15,501 bases of DNA from Nitrosopumilaceae archaeon (GCA_020027255.1 JAHRAP010000034.1:1-15501), one strand, 5' to 3'. Positions 7,478 through 14,265 are shown, numbered from the stretch's first letter. The notes: generated from the letters alone by a model not told the origin. Numbers and translations are program-made.

Positions 7478-8837
7478 CTTCTATTTTTTGAAAATATTTT
7501 TTAATCATTTTACATACATTATTAATTATAATATCAGAAGATCCTAAATGATTTTCTGGTGCAAATATATTATCAATATCTCGAGTTTTGATGTTTGAAG
7601 ATATCATTTTGTCTGCTTTTAATAACGTGATGTAATCTTTTCCAGATTCGCTAGAAATAAAAGATATTCGTTGAATGTTTTTATATGCAGATAAACGTGG
7701 TATGCCTTTTTTTATTAATTCTTGCATGATAAACTCTGAAAATATTCTGCCTCCTGTTAAATTTATGTTTTGTAATATCTTTTGCCTATTTATGATCATA
7801 TTCTTAATAATCTTGATAGATGTTTCTAACATTTCATCTAATAATATGGTACAGGTGGGAATGATGAATCTTTCATTTGCGGAATTGGATAAATCTCTTT
7901 CGTGCCACAGTGGGATATTTTCAAAAGCTGTAATTAAATAACCTCTAAGTAATTTTGATAATGATGATATTCTTTCACTTTTGATCGGATTTCTCTTAAC
8001 TGGAACCGCACTACTTCCAACTTGCCCGCTTTTGAAATATTCTTGCACTTCGCCTATTTCAGTTCTTTGTAAATTACGTATTTCTACTGAAATTTTATCT
8101 AAAGTTGAACCTATGAGTACAAGTTGAAAAATATATTCGGAGTATCGTTCCCTCGGTATCACTTGAGTTGCTACTTCAATAGGATACAATCCTAATTTTT
8201 TTGAAACCATTTTTTGAACATTTACTGCTTGCGATCCCATTAACGAACCTGTCCCAACAACTCCCAGTGTCTTACAAATTAAAACTCGTTTTTTGCATTC
8301 TTCTATTCTTTCTTGATGTTTTAGCATCTCCAAACCCCAATTGGCAAACTTTAAACCAAATGAAATGATGCTTGCATGTTGTCCATGAGTACGTCCAACA
8401 GCAGGCAAATTTTTATACATTATCGCTTTTGATGACAGTAATACCAATAATTTAGAAATTTTATACTGTATAATTTTGAGTGCGTCTCTTATCTGCATTG
8501 AATTACTTGTATCGACCAAATCATTGCTTGTTAATCCATAATGTATCCATGGTTTTGTATTTTTCTCACATTTATTACTCATAGCTTCTATCAACGATGC
8601 TGTATCGTGCTCATTTTTCATTTCTAATTTTTTAAGTTGGTTTATTGTGATTCTATTTGATTTTATTACGTTCAAAATATCTCGCGCAGCGCTGAACGGT
8701 ATTAAATTTAATTTAGCTTGTGACAAAGCTACTGCACTTTCTACTTCTAATTGATGTTTGATTTTTTGCTTTTCATCGAATATATTTAACATTTCTTTGG
8801 TTCCATATCTGCCACTATCTATTGGTAAAATAGCCAA
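7470..8837 (-). CDS. purB: Adenylosuccinate lyase
   Basis: PurB acts twice in purine synthesis, releasing fumarate from SAICAR and from adenylosuccinate, as a cytoplasmic homotetramer. The 455 residues begin with the typical MAILPIDSGRYGTKEM. Active-site blocks follow in order: EHDTAS (76-81), HYGLTSNDLVDT (99-110), GRTHGQHA (148-155) with H151 and H154, and the mobile loop QVGSSAVPVKRNPIKSE (272-288) with the catalytic serine region S275-S276. IPLWHERDLSNSANER (308-323) is also present. The mobile loop departs from the superfamily consensus GSxxMxxKxN: the Met is V278. The surrounding residues are intact, so this is probably lineage variation. The start is TTG at 8837. An in-frame stop lies three codons upstream and the next Met is residue 16, past the conserved N-terminus, so no ATG start fits. 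A TATA-like box 22-31 nt upstream supports a leaderless TTG start. Confidence 0.95.
   Translation of the reverse strand: MAILPIDSGRYGTKEMLNIFDEKQKIKHQLEVESAVALSQAKLNLIPFSAARDILNVIKSNRITINQLKKLEMKNEHDTASLIEAMSNKCEKNTKPWIHYGLTSNDLVDTSNSMQIRDALKIIQYKISKLLVLLSSKAIMYKNLPAVGRTHGQHASIISFGLKFANWGLEMLKHQERIEECKKRVLICKTLGVVGTGSLMGSQAVNVQKMVSKKLGLYPIEVATQVIPRERYSEYIFQLVLIGSTLDKISVEIRNLQRTEIGEVQEYFKSGQVGSSAVPVKRNPIKSERISSLSKLLRGYLITAFENIPLWHERDLSNSANERFIIPTCTILLDEMLETSIKIIKNMIINRQKILQNINLTGGRIFSEFIMQELIKKGIPRLSAYKNIQRISFISSESGKDYITLLKADKMISSNIKTRDIDNIFAPENHLGSSDIIINNVCKMIKKYFQKIEVK
7484..7502 (+). terminator. T-tract terminator of the asparagine-synthase-like gene
   Basis: Two runs of six T (7484-7489 and 7497-7502) separated by GAAAATA start 7 nt after the stop codon on the plus strand. 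Archaeal termination commonly uses such T-rich tracts without a hairpin. The tract lies inside the 3' coding end of convergent purB, where it encodes lysine- and phenylalanine-rich sequence on the other strand, so the T content could also be coincidental. Confidence 0.4.
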
Positions 8838-8858
8838 TACATATCATGTTTGGTAATT

Positions 8859-8868
8859 AAAAATAAAT
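8859..8868 (-). promoter_or_regulatory. Putative TATA box of purB
   Basis: On the minus strand this reads ATTTATTTTT, 22-31 nt ahead of the TTG start at 8837. It is the strongest TATA-like stretch at the right distance and it supports the TTG as the true first codon. Confidence 0.45.
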
Positions 8869-8878
8869 CTACTTATAG

Positions 8879-8886
8879 TTTAAATT
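8879..8886 (+). promoter_or_regulatory. Putative TATA box of rtcB
   Basis: TTTAAATT lies 25-32 nt upstream of the ATG at 8911. With the purB box it makes a back-to-back divergent promoter in the 73-bp gap between purB and rtcB. Confidence 0.4.
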
Positions 8887-8910
8887 GTCGCTATTCAAAT
8901 TTATGCATTG

Positions 8911-10353
8911 ATGCATACTCCCAAAAAAATAAATGATATGATCTATGAAATTGATTCACGTGACGGTATCTCAACAAATATGCCTGTTAGAATATATGCT
9001 GACAAACTAATTTTAGAAAAAATGTTATCTGATAGAACAATAAATCAAGCTATCAATGTATCATATCTTCCAGGAATACAAAAATATGCAATAATTCTAC
9101 CAGACGGTCATGAAGGATATGGATTTCCAGTCGGAGGCGTAGCTGCAATGGATGCAGAAGATGGTGTAATAAGCCCAGGTGGTGTAGGATACGATATAAA
9201 TTGTGGTGTCAGATTGCTTAGAACCACTCTTTTCGAAAATGATCTTAGACCTAAATTAAAAAATCTTATCTACGATCTATTTGATTCCATTCCAACAGGT
9301 GTTGGTTCTGGAAGTAAAACTCGATTAAAAAATTCTCAACTTGATGATGTTATAAACACAGGTGTTAAATGGGCTGTTGATCACGGTTATGGAAATAAAG
9401 ACGATATTGAAAACTGCGAAGAAAATGGATGTATGCAAAAAGCAGATCAAAATCTAGTATCTAATAAAGCATATAAAAGAGGAATTCCGCAATTAGGAAG
9501 CCTGGGATCTGGGAATCATTTTCTTGAAATACAAAAAGTAGACGAAATTTATGATGAACATGCAGCTCAAATTATGGGTATAGCAAAAAATCAAATCACT
9601 GTTTTGACGCATTGTGGTTCGAGGGGATTTGGACACCAAATCTGTAGTGATTATCTAAAAATATCTACACAGGCATTATCAAAATATAGAATAAATCTGC
9701 GAGATAAAGAGCTTGCATGTGTCCCTAACAATTCTGATGAAGGAGAATCTTATAGAAAAGCTATGTTTGCAGCACTTAATTTTGCATGGTGTAATAGACA
9801 AATGATTACATATTGGACCAGAAAATCATTCGAAAAAATATTTAGACAATCAGAAGAAGATTTGGAAATGGATTTGATTTATGATGTATCGCATAACATA
9901 GCTAAAATAGAAAACCATACAGTGAACAATCGACTAAAACCTTTGGTGGTTCATAGGAAAGGCGCTACTCGAGCTTTACCAGCACATCATGATGCATTGC
10001 CTGCAAAATATAAAAACATAGGACAACCAGTATTCATACCAGGTTCTATGGGTACTGCAAGCTGGATTTTACTTGGCGGAAAGAACTCGATGGATCTTAG
10101 TTTTGGATCTACTGCACATGGTGCTGGCAGAATTTTATCGAGAACCAGAGCTAGACATAACTATACGAAGTCTCAAGTCCAAAAATTTCTTAATGATAGA
10201 GGAATTTTTATAAAATCTAGAACTTCTAATGGAATAGTTGAAGAAACACCACATGCATATAAAGATGTAGACAAAATAGTCAACGTTTCACATAATCTAA
10301 ATATAGCTACGAAAGTAGCAAGACTAATACCTATAGGTGTCATTAAAGGTTGA
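8911..10353 (+). CDS. rtcB: RNA-splicing ligase RtcB
   Basis: RtcB is the GTP- and Mn-dependent ligase that joins 2',3'-cyclic-phosphate and 5'-OH RNA ends. In archaea it seals tRNA exons after intron removal. The 480 residues cover the whole family with no intein. Metal and guanylate residues sit almost exactly where they are in the Pyrococcus enzyme: D95 and C98 in GGVGYDINCGVR, H203 in GSGNHFLEIQ, H234 in LTHCGSRGFGHQ, H328 in YDVSHN and the guanylated H403 in STAHGAGR. LPDGHEGYGFPVGG (63-76), VHRKGATRA (347-355) and IPGSMGTASW (376-385) are also intact. I start at the ATG at 8911; a TTG one codon earlier (8908) is open but needless, and the TATA-like box is spaced for the ATG. The gene runs into a PDCD5-like gene with a TTGA overlap, so the two are coupled. 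The archease activator is not in the window. Confidence 0.97.
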   Translation: MHTPKKINDMIYEIDSRDGISTNMPVRIYADKLILEKMLSDRTINQAINVSYLPGIQKYAIILPDGHEGYGFPVGGVAAMDAEDGVISPGGVGYDINCGVRLLRTTLFENDLRPKLKNLIYDLFDSIPTGVGSGSKTRLKNSQLDDVINTGVKWAVDHGYGNKDDIENCEENGCMQKADQNLVSNKAYKRGIPQLGSLGSGNHFLEIQKVDEIYDEHAAQIMGIAKNQITVLTHCGSRGFGHQICSDYLKISTQALSKYRINLRDKELACVPNNSDEGESYRKAMFAALNFAWCNRQMITYWTRKSFEKIFRQSEEDLEMDLIYDVSHNIAKIENHTVNNRLKPLVVHRKGATRALPAHHDALPAKYKNIGQPVFIPGSMGTASWILLGGKNSMDLSFGSTAHGAGRILSRTRARHNYTKSQVQKFLNDRGIFIKSRTSNGIVEETPHAYKDVDKIVNVSHNLNIATKVARLIPIGVIKG

Positions 10354-10718
10354 GTGATAAAGAGTTAGAAAAATTAAAAGCAAAAAGATTAGAAGAAATG
10401 AAAAAAAACTTATTCTCTCAACAAAATACTAAAAAATTAACCAATAATAAACTGACTGATAGAGAAATACTGATTAAGAAGTTAGGCCATCGTGGTTTAG
10501 AAGTTCTTGAAATTGCAGAAAATCAATTCCCAAATGAGACCAAGCAATTAATTACAAAATTGAGCGAACTTATCGTGGTTGGTTATATAAAAAATAGCAT
10601 TGGCGGTGGCAATTTGTTATCTTTATTCAGATCTTTGGGTATTAATGTTAGAATAAATACTAAAATAAACATAGACAAAGACGGAGAAATCATGTCGTTA
10701 TCAGATAAATTGAAATAA
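10350..10718 (+). CDS. PDCD5/TFAR19-family DNA-binding protein
   Basis: These small helical proteins are conserved in archaea and eukaryotes. Archaeal members bind double-stranded DNA in vitro, and the cellular role is unsettled. The 122 residues fit: a charged N-terminal helix MSDKELEKLKAKRLEEMKK (1-19), a polar linker, and then the core helices with DREILIKKLGHRGLEVLEIAENQFPNE (37-63) and a helix ending GYIKNSI (98-104 region). The N-terminal MSD-x-ELE-x-L-x-x-x-R pattern is typical. The C-terminal ~35 residues, after IGGGN, are less familiar and may be lineage-specific. The TTG start at 10350 shares bases with the rtcB TGA (TTGA). AGGTG about 10 nt upstream (10335-10339), inside rtcB, could recruit the ribosome. 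No in-frame ATG can supply the conserved N-terminus. In many archaea this gene sits with ribosomal protein genes L39e/L31e; here it follows rtcB. Confidence 0.85.
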   Translation: MSDKELEKLKAKRLEEMKKNLFSQQNTKKLTNNKLTDREILIKKLGHRGLEVLEIAENQFPNETKQLITKLSELIVVGYIKNSIGGGNLLSLFRSLGINVRINTKINIDKDGEIMSLSDKLK

Positions 10719-10767
10719 TTAATTTGTTTGAAACTTTTAATTATAATGATCTGTTTTCTTAATAAGC

Positions 10768-11190
10768 TTAAACCCTTCTCCCTCGTTTTCCGCCTTTTTT
10801 TCTCGTAGTATCATGTGGAATTGGAGTTACATCATCTATTCTACCAATCTTCAAACCGCCTCTAGCTAGCGCTCTTATAGCAGCTTGCGCTCCTGGTCCT
10901 GGAACTCTAGATCCAACACCTCCAACAGCTCGCACTTTTATATGAAATCCAATAAACCCTCGAGTTTTAGCTACTTCCATAACTGAATTCGCAGCTTTCA
11001 TAGCCGCAAAAGGTGAAGATTCGTATCTATCGGCATTTACATGTACTCCGCCAGAACTAATTGATATTGTTTCTGCGCCACTAAGATCTGTCATATGTAT
11101 AATTGTATTATTATAACTACTGTAAATATGTACAATCCCCCACTTTTCTTTCTGTTCTGAGATTTTGTTAGATTCTGCCACTTGACTCAA
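10768..11190 (-). CDS. rps11: 30S ribosomal protein uS11 (S11)
   Basis: uS11 lies on the platform of the small subunit and contacts the 3' region of 16S rRNA near the mRNA exit and E site. The 140 residues are unmistakable: WGIVHIYSSYNNTIIHMTDL (17-36), GAETISISSGG, NADRYESSPFAAMKAA, the signature VRAVGGVGSRVPGPGAQAAIRALARGG, and the basic tail DVTPIPHDTTRKKGGKRGRRV. The tail is the archaeal/eukaryotic type. The start is TTG at 11190, giving MSQVAESNK. No ATG lies between that codon and the conserved domain, and none precedes it in frame nearby. It follows thiL by 42 bp. In many archaea this gene is clustered with those for S13, S4 and RNA polymerase subunit D; none of these is next to it here. 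Confidence 0.97.
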   Translation of the reverse strand: MSQVAESNKISEQKEKWGIVHIYSSYNNTIIHMTDLSGAETISISSGGVHVNADRYESSPFAAMKAANSVMEVAKTRGFIGFHIKVRAVGGVGSRVPGPGAQAAIRALARGGLKIGRIDDVTPIPHDTTRKKGGKRGRRV

Positions 11191-11232
11191 TATATTAATT
11201 CTAATTAAACATTATTTGAATCTTTTATTTGA

Positions 11233-12171
11233 TTAATTAAAATGCATCCAGCCATTGTCTTTGATGATTATATCATTATATACTACGCCTCTGCCTTTCA
11301 CAACGTGTCCTATTTCAAATAATTCTATTTTATGTGCTATTGCATTTTTCTTTATTTTTGGAAGATCTGATAAATTAACAGTTGCTATAACTTCATATTC
11401 TTCACCACCATCAAAAATAAGCTTAATAAGATCTAAATTATTTTTATTAGCAAAATTAATAACATCCTTGTTTGTTGGTAATTTTGTTATTATGAATTTT
11501 TTTTTAGCTTGAGTGGACATAGCATGTAAAGTTGTAGACAATCCATCGCTAGAATCCATTGCAGAAGAAAAATATTTTGCATTTGCCATGCAAAATTTCA
11601 ATCTGGGCATAGGTTTTAATAATGAATTTTTAGCTTTTTTGGCAAAATCACTTGGTTCTTTCAATTTTTTGAAAATTATGTGAAGTCCAGCAGAAGTATA
11701 TCCAAAAGCTCCGGTGGCAATTATCACATCATTAATTTTAGAGCTTTTTCTTTTAATTATCTTCTTAGTTATACCTATTAAACAAATTCCTATCACTAAT
11801 TCTTTTCCTTCATTAGTATCTCCACCCAGCATTTTGATTTTAAATTCATTTGCTGTATCATTTATGGCTGTTGCTAATTTTGTTATTTGTAATTTTGAAA
11901 ATTTACGTGGTATTGTTAAAGATATAATCCCATATTTAGGAATTACACATTTTGCAGCGAAATCACTTATACATGAAACAATACTCTTCCTCATTATATC
12001 ATGTAATTCTGTACCTGCTGGAATGTCAGTACTTTCAACAAGTGTATCAACTTTAATAACAATTATATTTTTGCCAACTCTGAAAAACTCTACATCTTCT
12101 GGTATGCATTCCTTATTTCGAAACTTACTCTGAAAAATTTTTATAATTCCTTTTTCGTTTAATTTGATCAT
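11233..12171 (-). CDS. thiL: Thiamine-monophosphate kinase
   Basis: ThiL phosphorylates thiamine monophosphate to the active cofactor thiamine diphosphate with ATP. The 312 residues match the PurM/ThiL superfamily: N-terminal LNEKGIIKIFQSKF (4-17), metal and phosphate site VIKVDTLVESTDIPAG in the position of the family D-x-LVE-G-x-H-F block, CISDFAAKCVIPKYG, GGDTNEGKELVIGI, AMDSSDGLSTTLH (the conserved MDxSDGL) and FDGGEEYEVIATV (the conserved GGEDYEL). The histidine usually seen in the EGVHF block is T48-D49 here, a common archaeal variation. The gene start overlaps the end of the phosphohexomutase gene by 47 nt. The N-terminal motif makes a later start unlikely, so the overlap is probably real. 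An AT-rich TATA-like stretch lies at 12191-12200, inside the upstream gene, at the right distance for its own transcript. Confidence 0.92.
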   Translation of the reverse strand: MIKLNEKGIIKIFQSKFRNKECIPEDVEFFRVGKNIIVIKVDTLVESTDIPAGTELHDIMRKSIVSCISDFAAKCVIPKYGIISLTIPRKFSKLQITKLATAINDTANEFKIKMLGGDTNEGKELVIGICLIGITKKIIKRKSSKINDVIIATGAFGYTSAGLHIIFKKLKEPSDFAKKAKNSLLKPMPRLKFCMANAKYFSSAMDSSDGLSTTLHAMSTQAKKKFIITKLPTNKDVINFANKNNLDLIKLIFDGGEEYEVIATVNLSDLPKIKKNAIAHKIELFEIGHVVKGRGVVYNDIIIKDNGWMHFN

Positions 12172-13450
12172 AAGTATCCTTTATAAATAAATTTATTTTT
12201 TTTTCTAACATATGCATTTTGGTTTTTTGGTCTGATTCTATTGAAACTCTGATTGTGTTATTTTCAGTATTCGATTTTCGTATTAATGCCCAGCTGTTTT
12301 CGTCAAACATTATTTTTATACCATCTAAGTGAGTAACAATCTCACCGCTGTATTTAATTTTGGCATATAACTTGGTTAGCATTATATTGATCATATCTGT
12401 TCTTATGCTAATTTTATACCTAGATATAAATGAATTATTTGAATGCTTTAGTACATCGTCTATATTTTTGTCTGTTATAGATGTGATTAAAATACAGGCT
12501 AATATTCCATCTCTACAATAATTAAATTCAGGTAGTATAAATCCGCCACTGCTTCCTTCTCCACCTGCGTGTGACTCGGTCTTTTCTATTTGTTCTACCA
12601 CATTACGTTCTCCTATTTTGGAATAGCATATTTCACATCCCATTCTGGTTATATAGTTTGTAACAACTATACTTGTATCTAAACTGACAACAAATTTTTT
12701 ATACCCCAATTCTATTGCTTTTGAGATACATAACAATACTGTTGAATCTGGAGCTAATTTTTTACCATTTTTGACCACTACTAATCTGTCGCCATCTATA
12801 TCTAACGCAAATCCGATTTTATTATTAGATGTATGCATAACCAAACCGTCCAATTTATCATACACTGGATCTGTATACCCTACATTTCTTGCGTTATCGT
12901 TAATAATTAATGCTTTAGAGTTGCATTTGCTCAATACTTTATTTAATATCTGCTTGGAAGTACCTCCACACACATCAATTATTAATTTACGCCCTGAAAT
13001 CTTATTTTTAATAATTTGGTTAACATCGTTGGCATATCGAGTATCTGCTTTAATGTCTTCGCCTATACAATATTGGAAATGCATTTTGTGACTAGTTATT
13101 ATTTTAATCTGGTTATCATTCACGCCTTTACCATTTATACTGTATTTAATACCATTCCATTCCATTGTGTTATGTGAAGCTGTTATCATTACTCCAGATC
13201 CATATTCTCTAGATTCACGAAATACCACTGGTGTTGGCATGATGCCTAAATCATATACATCTATGCCATTTTGCATTAGTGTTGCGCTTGCAATATTTTT
13301 AATAATATTTGATGACGGTCTTATATCTCTACCAATAGCACATTTTTTTGATTTTGTTATATGGGAAAACCCATTGCAAAATTTTATCACATTTTCAAGT
13401 AAAAAATCATAACCAAAAATACCACGTATGCCTGAAATAGATATTTGCAC
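12125..13450 (-). CDS. Phosphohexomutase (phosphoglucomutase/phosphomannomutase/GlmM family)
   Basis: This alpha-D-phosphohexomutase interconverts sugar 1- and 6-phosphates (glucose, mannose or glucosamine). The exact substrate cannot be decided from sequence. It would supply nucleotide sugars for surface glycans and glycosylation. The 441 residues show all four domains: phosphoserine loop TASHN (90-94, S92), the metal loop DIDGDR (217-222), the sugar-binding loop GGEGSSGG (296-303) and the phosphate-binding loop RKSNTENNTIRV (391-402). The start SISGIRGIFG (4-13) is the family G-x-RG motif. The first codon is GTG at 13450; no ATG precedes the G-x-RG motif. A palindromic TTTATAAA about 27 nt upstream is placed for a leaderless transcript and equally for the divergent tRNA gene. 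The 3' end overlaps thiL by 47 nt, so a phosphohexomutase-thiL-rps11 unit is possible. Confidence 0.9.
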   Translation of the reverse strand: MQISISGIRGIFGYDFLLENVIKFCNGFSHITKSKKCAIGRDIRPSSNIIKNIASATLMQNGIDVYDLGIMPTPVVFRESREYGSGVMITASHNTMEWNGIKYSINGKGVNDNQIKIITSHKMHFQYCIGEDIKADTRYANDVNQIIKNKISGRKLIIDVCGGTSKQILNKVLSKCNSKALIINDNARNVGYTDPVYDKLDGLVMHTSNNKIGFALDIDGDRLVVVKNGKKLAPDSTVLLCISKAIELGYKKFVVSLDTSIVVTNYITRMGCEICYSKIGERNVVEQIEKTESHAGGEGSSGGFILPEFNYCRDGILACILITSITDKNIDDVLKHSNNSFISRYKISIRTDMINIMLTKLYAKIKYSGEIVTHLDGIKIMFDENSWALIRKSNTENNTIRVSIESDQKTKMHMLEKKINLFIKDTYDQIKRKRNYKNFSE

Positions 13451-13472
13451 TGATTTTTATATGATGGTACTT

Positions 13473-13480
13473 TTTATAAA
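13473..13480. promoter_or_regulatory. Palindromic TATA box shared by the phosphohexomutase gene and tRNA-Thr
   Basis: TTTATAAA is its own reverse complement. Its centre is about 25.5 nt from the first base of tRNA-Thr (13502, plus) and about 26.5 nt from the first base of the GTG start at 13450 (minus). That is the normal archaeal TATA-to-start distance in both directions. The gap of 51 bp between the two genes has one other TATA-like string, on the minus strand (near 13455-13462), but it is too close to the GTG to serve. Confidence 0.55.
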
Positions 13481-13501
13481 CTCTAAGAAAATTCTGATCA
13501 T

Positions 13502-13574
13502 GCCTCGATAGCTTAGAAGGTAAAGCGAATGCTTCGTAAGCATTAGATCATGGGTTCAATTCCCATTCGAGGCT
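13502..13574 (+). tRNA. tRNA-Thr (anticodon CGT)
   Basis: The cloverleaf folds fully. The acceptor stem GCCTCGA (13502-13508) pairs perfectly with TCGAGGC (13567-13573). The D stem is GCTT/AAGC (13511-13514 with 13523-13526) around a loop holding GG. The anticodon stem is AATGC/GCATT (13528-13532 with 13540-13544), with loop TTCGTAA and anticodon CGT at 13535-13537, reading ACG (Thr). The variable loop has five bases (13545-13549). The T stem is ATGGG/CCCAT (13550-13554 with 13562-13566) with loop TTCAATT. The discriminator is T (13574), as expected for archaeal tRNA-Thr. CCA is not encoded and there is no intron. Transcription likely starts from the palindromic TATA box and ends in the T-tract just downstream. 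Confidence 0.96.
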
Positions 13575-13587
13575 AATATAATTAGAT

Positions 13588-13749
13588 TTATTTTTTACTT
13601 AATTTTTTTTTATACATTATAATAACTAAAGCTCCAGCAGCACAACCTACAAATACTGGCCATCTTAATTCGTTATTATACATTCCGACATATGAATAAA
13701 TAGTTCCTCCTACCAAAACGAATCCAATAATTTCTAATATTTTATTCAT
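13588..13749 (-). CDS. Small two-helix membrane protein (53 aa)
   Basis: An ATG frame on the minus strand encodes 53 residues: MNKILEIIGFVLVGGTIYSY, a short loop YNNELRWPV, a second hydrophobic segment FVGCAAGALVIIMY and a basic tail KKKLSKK. The two hydrophobic helices (about 4-22 and 31-46) joined by a short polar loop, and the lysine-rich end, indicate a membrane hairpin with both ends probably in the cytoplasm. I do not recognise a family. A minus-strand TATA-like TTTTAAATAA at 13771-13780 is spaced 22-31 nt upstream. The GC-richer glycine and alanine codons inside AT-rich DNA also support coding. Its end overlaps the T-tract that should terminate the tRNA on the other strand. Confidence 0.68.
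   Translation of the reverse strand: MNKILEIIGFVLVGGTIYSYVGMYNNELRWPVFVGCAAGALVIIMYKKKLSKK
13591..13611 (+). terminator. T-rich terminator of tRNA-Thr
   Basis: Two T-runs, six T at 13591-13596 and nine T at 13603-13611, begin 17 nt after the tRNA 3' end on the plus strand. Intrinsic archaeal termination on such tracts is well known. The same bases encode the lysine-rich tail of the opposite-strand membrane protein. Confidence 0.5.
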
Positions 13750-13762
13750 GTATAATATCAAA

Positions 13763-13780
13763 AAAATATATTATTTAAAA
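13763..13780. promoter_or_regulatory. Back-to-back TATA boxes for the two small membrane-protein genes
   Basis: AAAATATATT (13763-13772) is 22-31 nt before the plus-strand ATG at 13794. The adjoining TTTTAAATAA on the minus strand (13771-13780) is 22-31 nt before the minus-strand ATG at 13749. Both spacings fit leaderless transcripts, so the 44-bp gap would hold two partly overlapping divergent promoters. Confidence 0.4.
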
Positions 13781-13793
13781 TCTTGTTAGTAGT

Positions 13794-13955
13794 ATGGATA
13801 AGTATATTTTATTTGTATTATTGCTATTTATTGTAGGAGCTTTTATATTTATAATCCAAATTCCTCCTATGCTTGGATTTTTTTATATTATGATAGGAGG
13901 TGCTATTATCATAATAATCTACGATTATATTACAAAAAAATACAAATTAAAATGA
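13794..13955 (+). CDS. Small two-helix membrane protein (53 aa), divergent partner
   Basis: This ATG frame encodes 53 residues: MDKYILFVLLLFIVGAFIFI, a loop IQIPPML, a second hydrophobic run GFFYIMIGGAIIIIIY and a basic tail ITKKYKLK. It is a membrane hairpin like its divergent neighbour, with the same length and a lysine-rich C-terminus, but the sequences are not clearly similar to each other. I do not recognise a family. The reading frame runs to TGA at 13953-13955. The winged-helix gene ends on the other strand 9 bp beyond. The strong hydrophobic pattern and a placed TATA-like box are the evidence for coding. A frame rich in Ile and Phe could arise by chance in AT-rich DNA, so confidence is moderate. 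Confidence 0.62.
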   Translation: MDKYILFVLLLFIVGAFIFIIQIPPMLGFFYIMIGGAIIIIIYDYITKKYKLK

Positions 13956-13964
13956 ATTATGTTT

Positions 13965-14246
13965 CTATAACTCTAACCCAAAAGATTCAGTAATATGCGA
14001 AAATTCTACACATGATTTTAAATATTCTTTACCACGTGTAGTTATTACAAATGAATTCTTGTTGTCATAAACAATTTTTGTGATCATGCCTGCAGCTGTC
14101 AAATTATTTATGAATTTTCCTAACCTTGAATGTGATAAATTTGCCTTAGTTAACAACGATGTGATTTTTATTCCTTTGTGACCTGATTGATCTGTAGCTT
14201 GTAATAAATCTGCAACTATCTTCATACTGTTTCTATACGTTGACAT
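13965..14246 (-). CDS. Winged-helix DNA-binding protein
   Basis: This 93-residue protein is a small winged helix-turn-helix, probably a transcription regulator of the HTH_45-like type that is abundant in Thaumarchaeota. Helix 1 is YRNSMKIVADLLQAT (4-18). KITSLLTKANLSHSRLGKFINNLTAAGMI (27-55) holds helices 2 and 3, with the recognition helix about 38-50. The wing is KIVYDNKNSFVITTRGKEYL (57-76), followed by a C-terminal helix suited to dimer contact. KANLS-x-x-x-L...L-x-x-x-GMI...Y..T..G..YL is the family pattern. No ligand or metal domain is attached. A minus-strand TATA-like stretch GCTTATAA lies 24-31 nt upstream of the ATG. It sits within a short imperfect inverted repeat that might be its operator. 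The target genes are unknown; the divergent neighbour is the most obvious candidate. Confidence 0.8.
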   Translation of the reverse strand: MSTYRNSMKIVADLLQATDQSGHKGIKITSLLTKANLSHSRLGKFINNLTAAGMITKIVYDNKNSFVITTRGKEYLKSCVEFSHITESFGLEL

Positions 14247-14265
14247 AGATAGTAATATGGTAAGC

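Noticed and set aside
8908..8910. TTG one codon upstream of the rtcB ATG as a possible start
   Set aside because: It adds a single residue and the ATG at 8911 fits the family N-terminus and the TATA spacing. With many TTG starts nearby it remains possible, but it is not needed.
11714..12133. Open frame of 139 codons on the plus strand opposite thiL
   Set aside because: It is antisense to a clearly conserved gene, its hydrophobic composition mirrors the Lys/Asn-rich codons of thiL, and it shows no domain of its own.
12771..13412. Two plus-strand frames opposite the phosphohexomutase gene
   Set aside because: They lie opposite conserved catalytic blocks of the mutase, and stop-free stretches are expected there.
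13461..13497. Possible C/D-box guide RNA (ATGATGG ... CTGA) ahead of the tRNA
   Set aside because: The C box is imperfect, the spacing leaves no room for D'/C' boxes and guides, and the TATA box occupies the middle.
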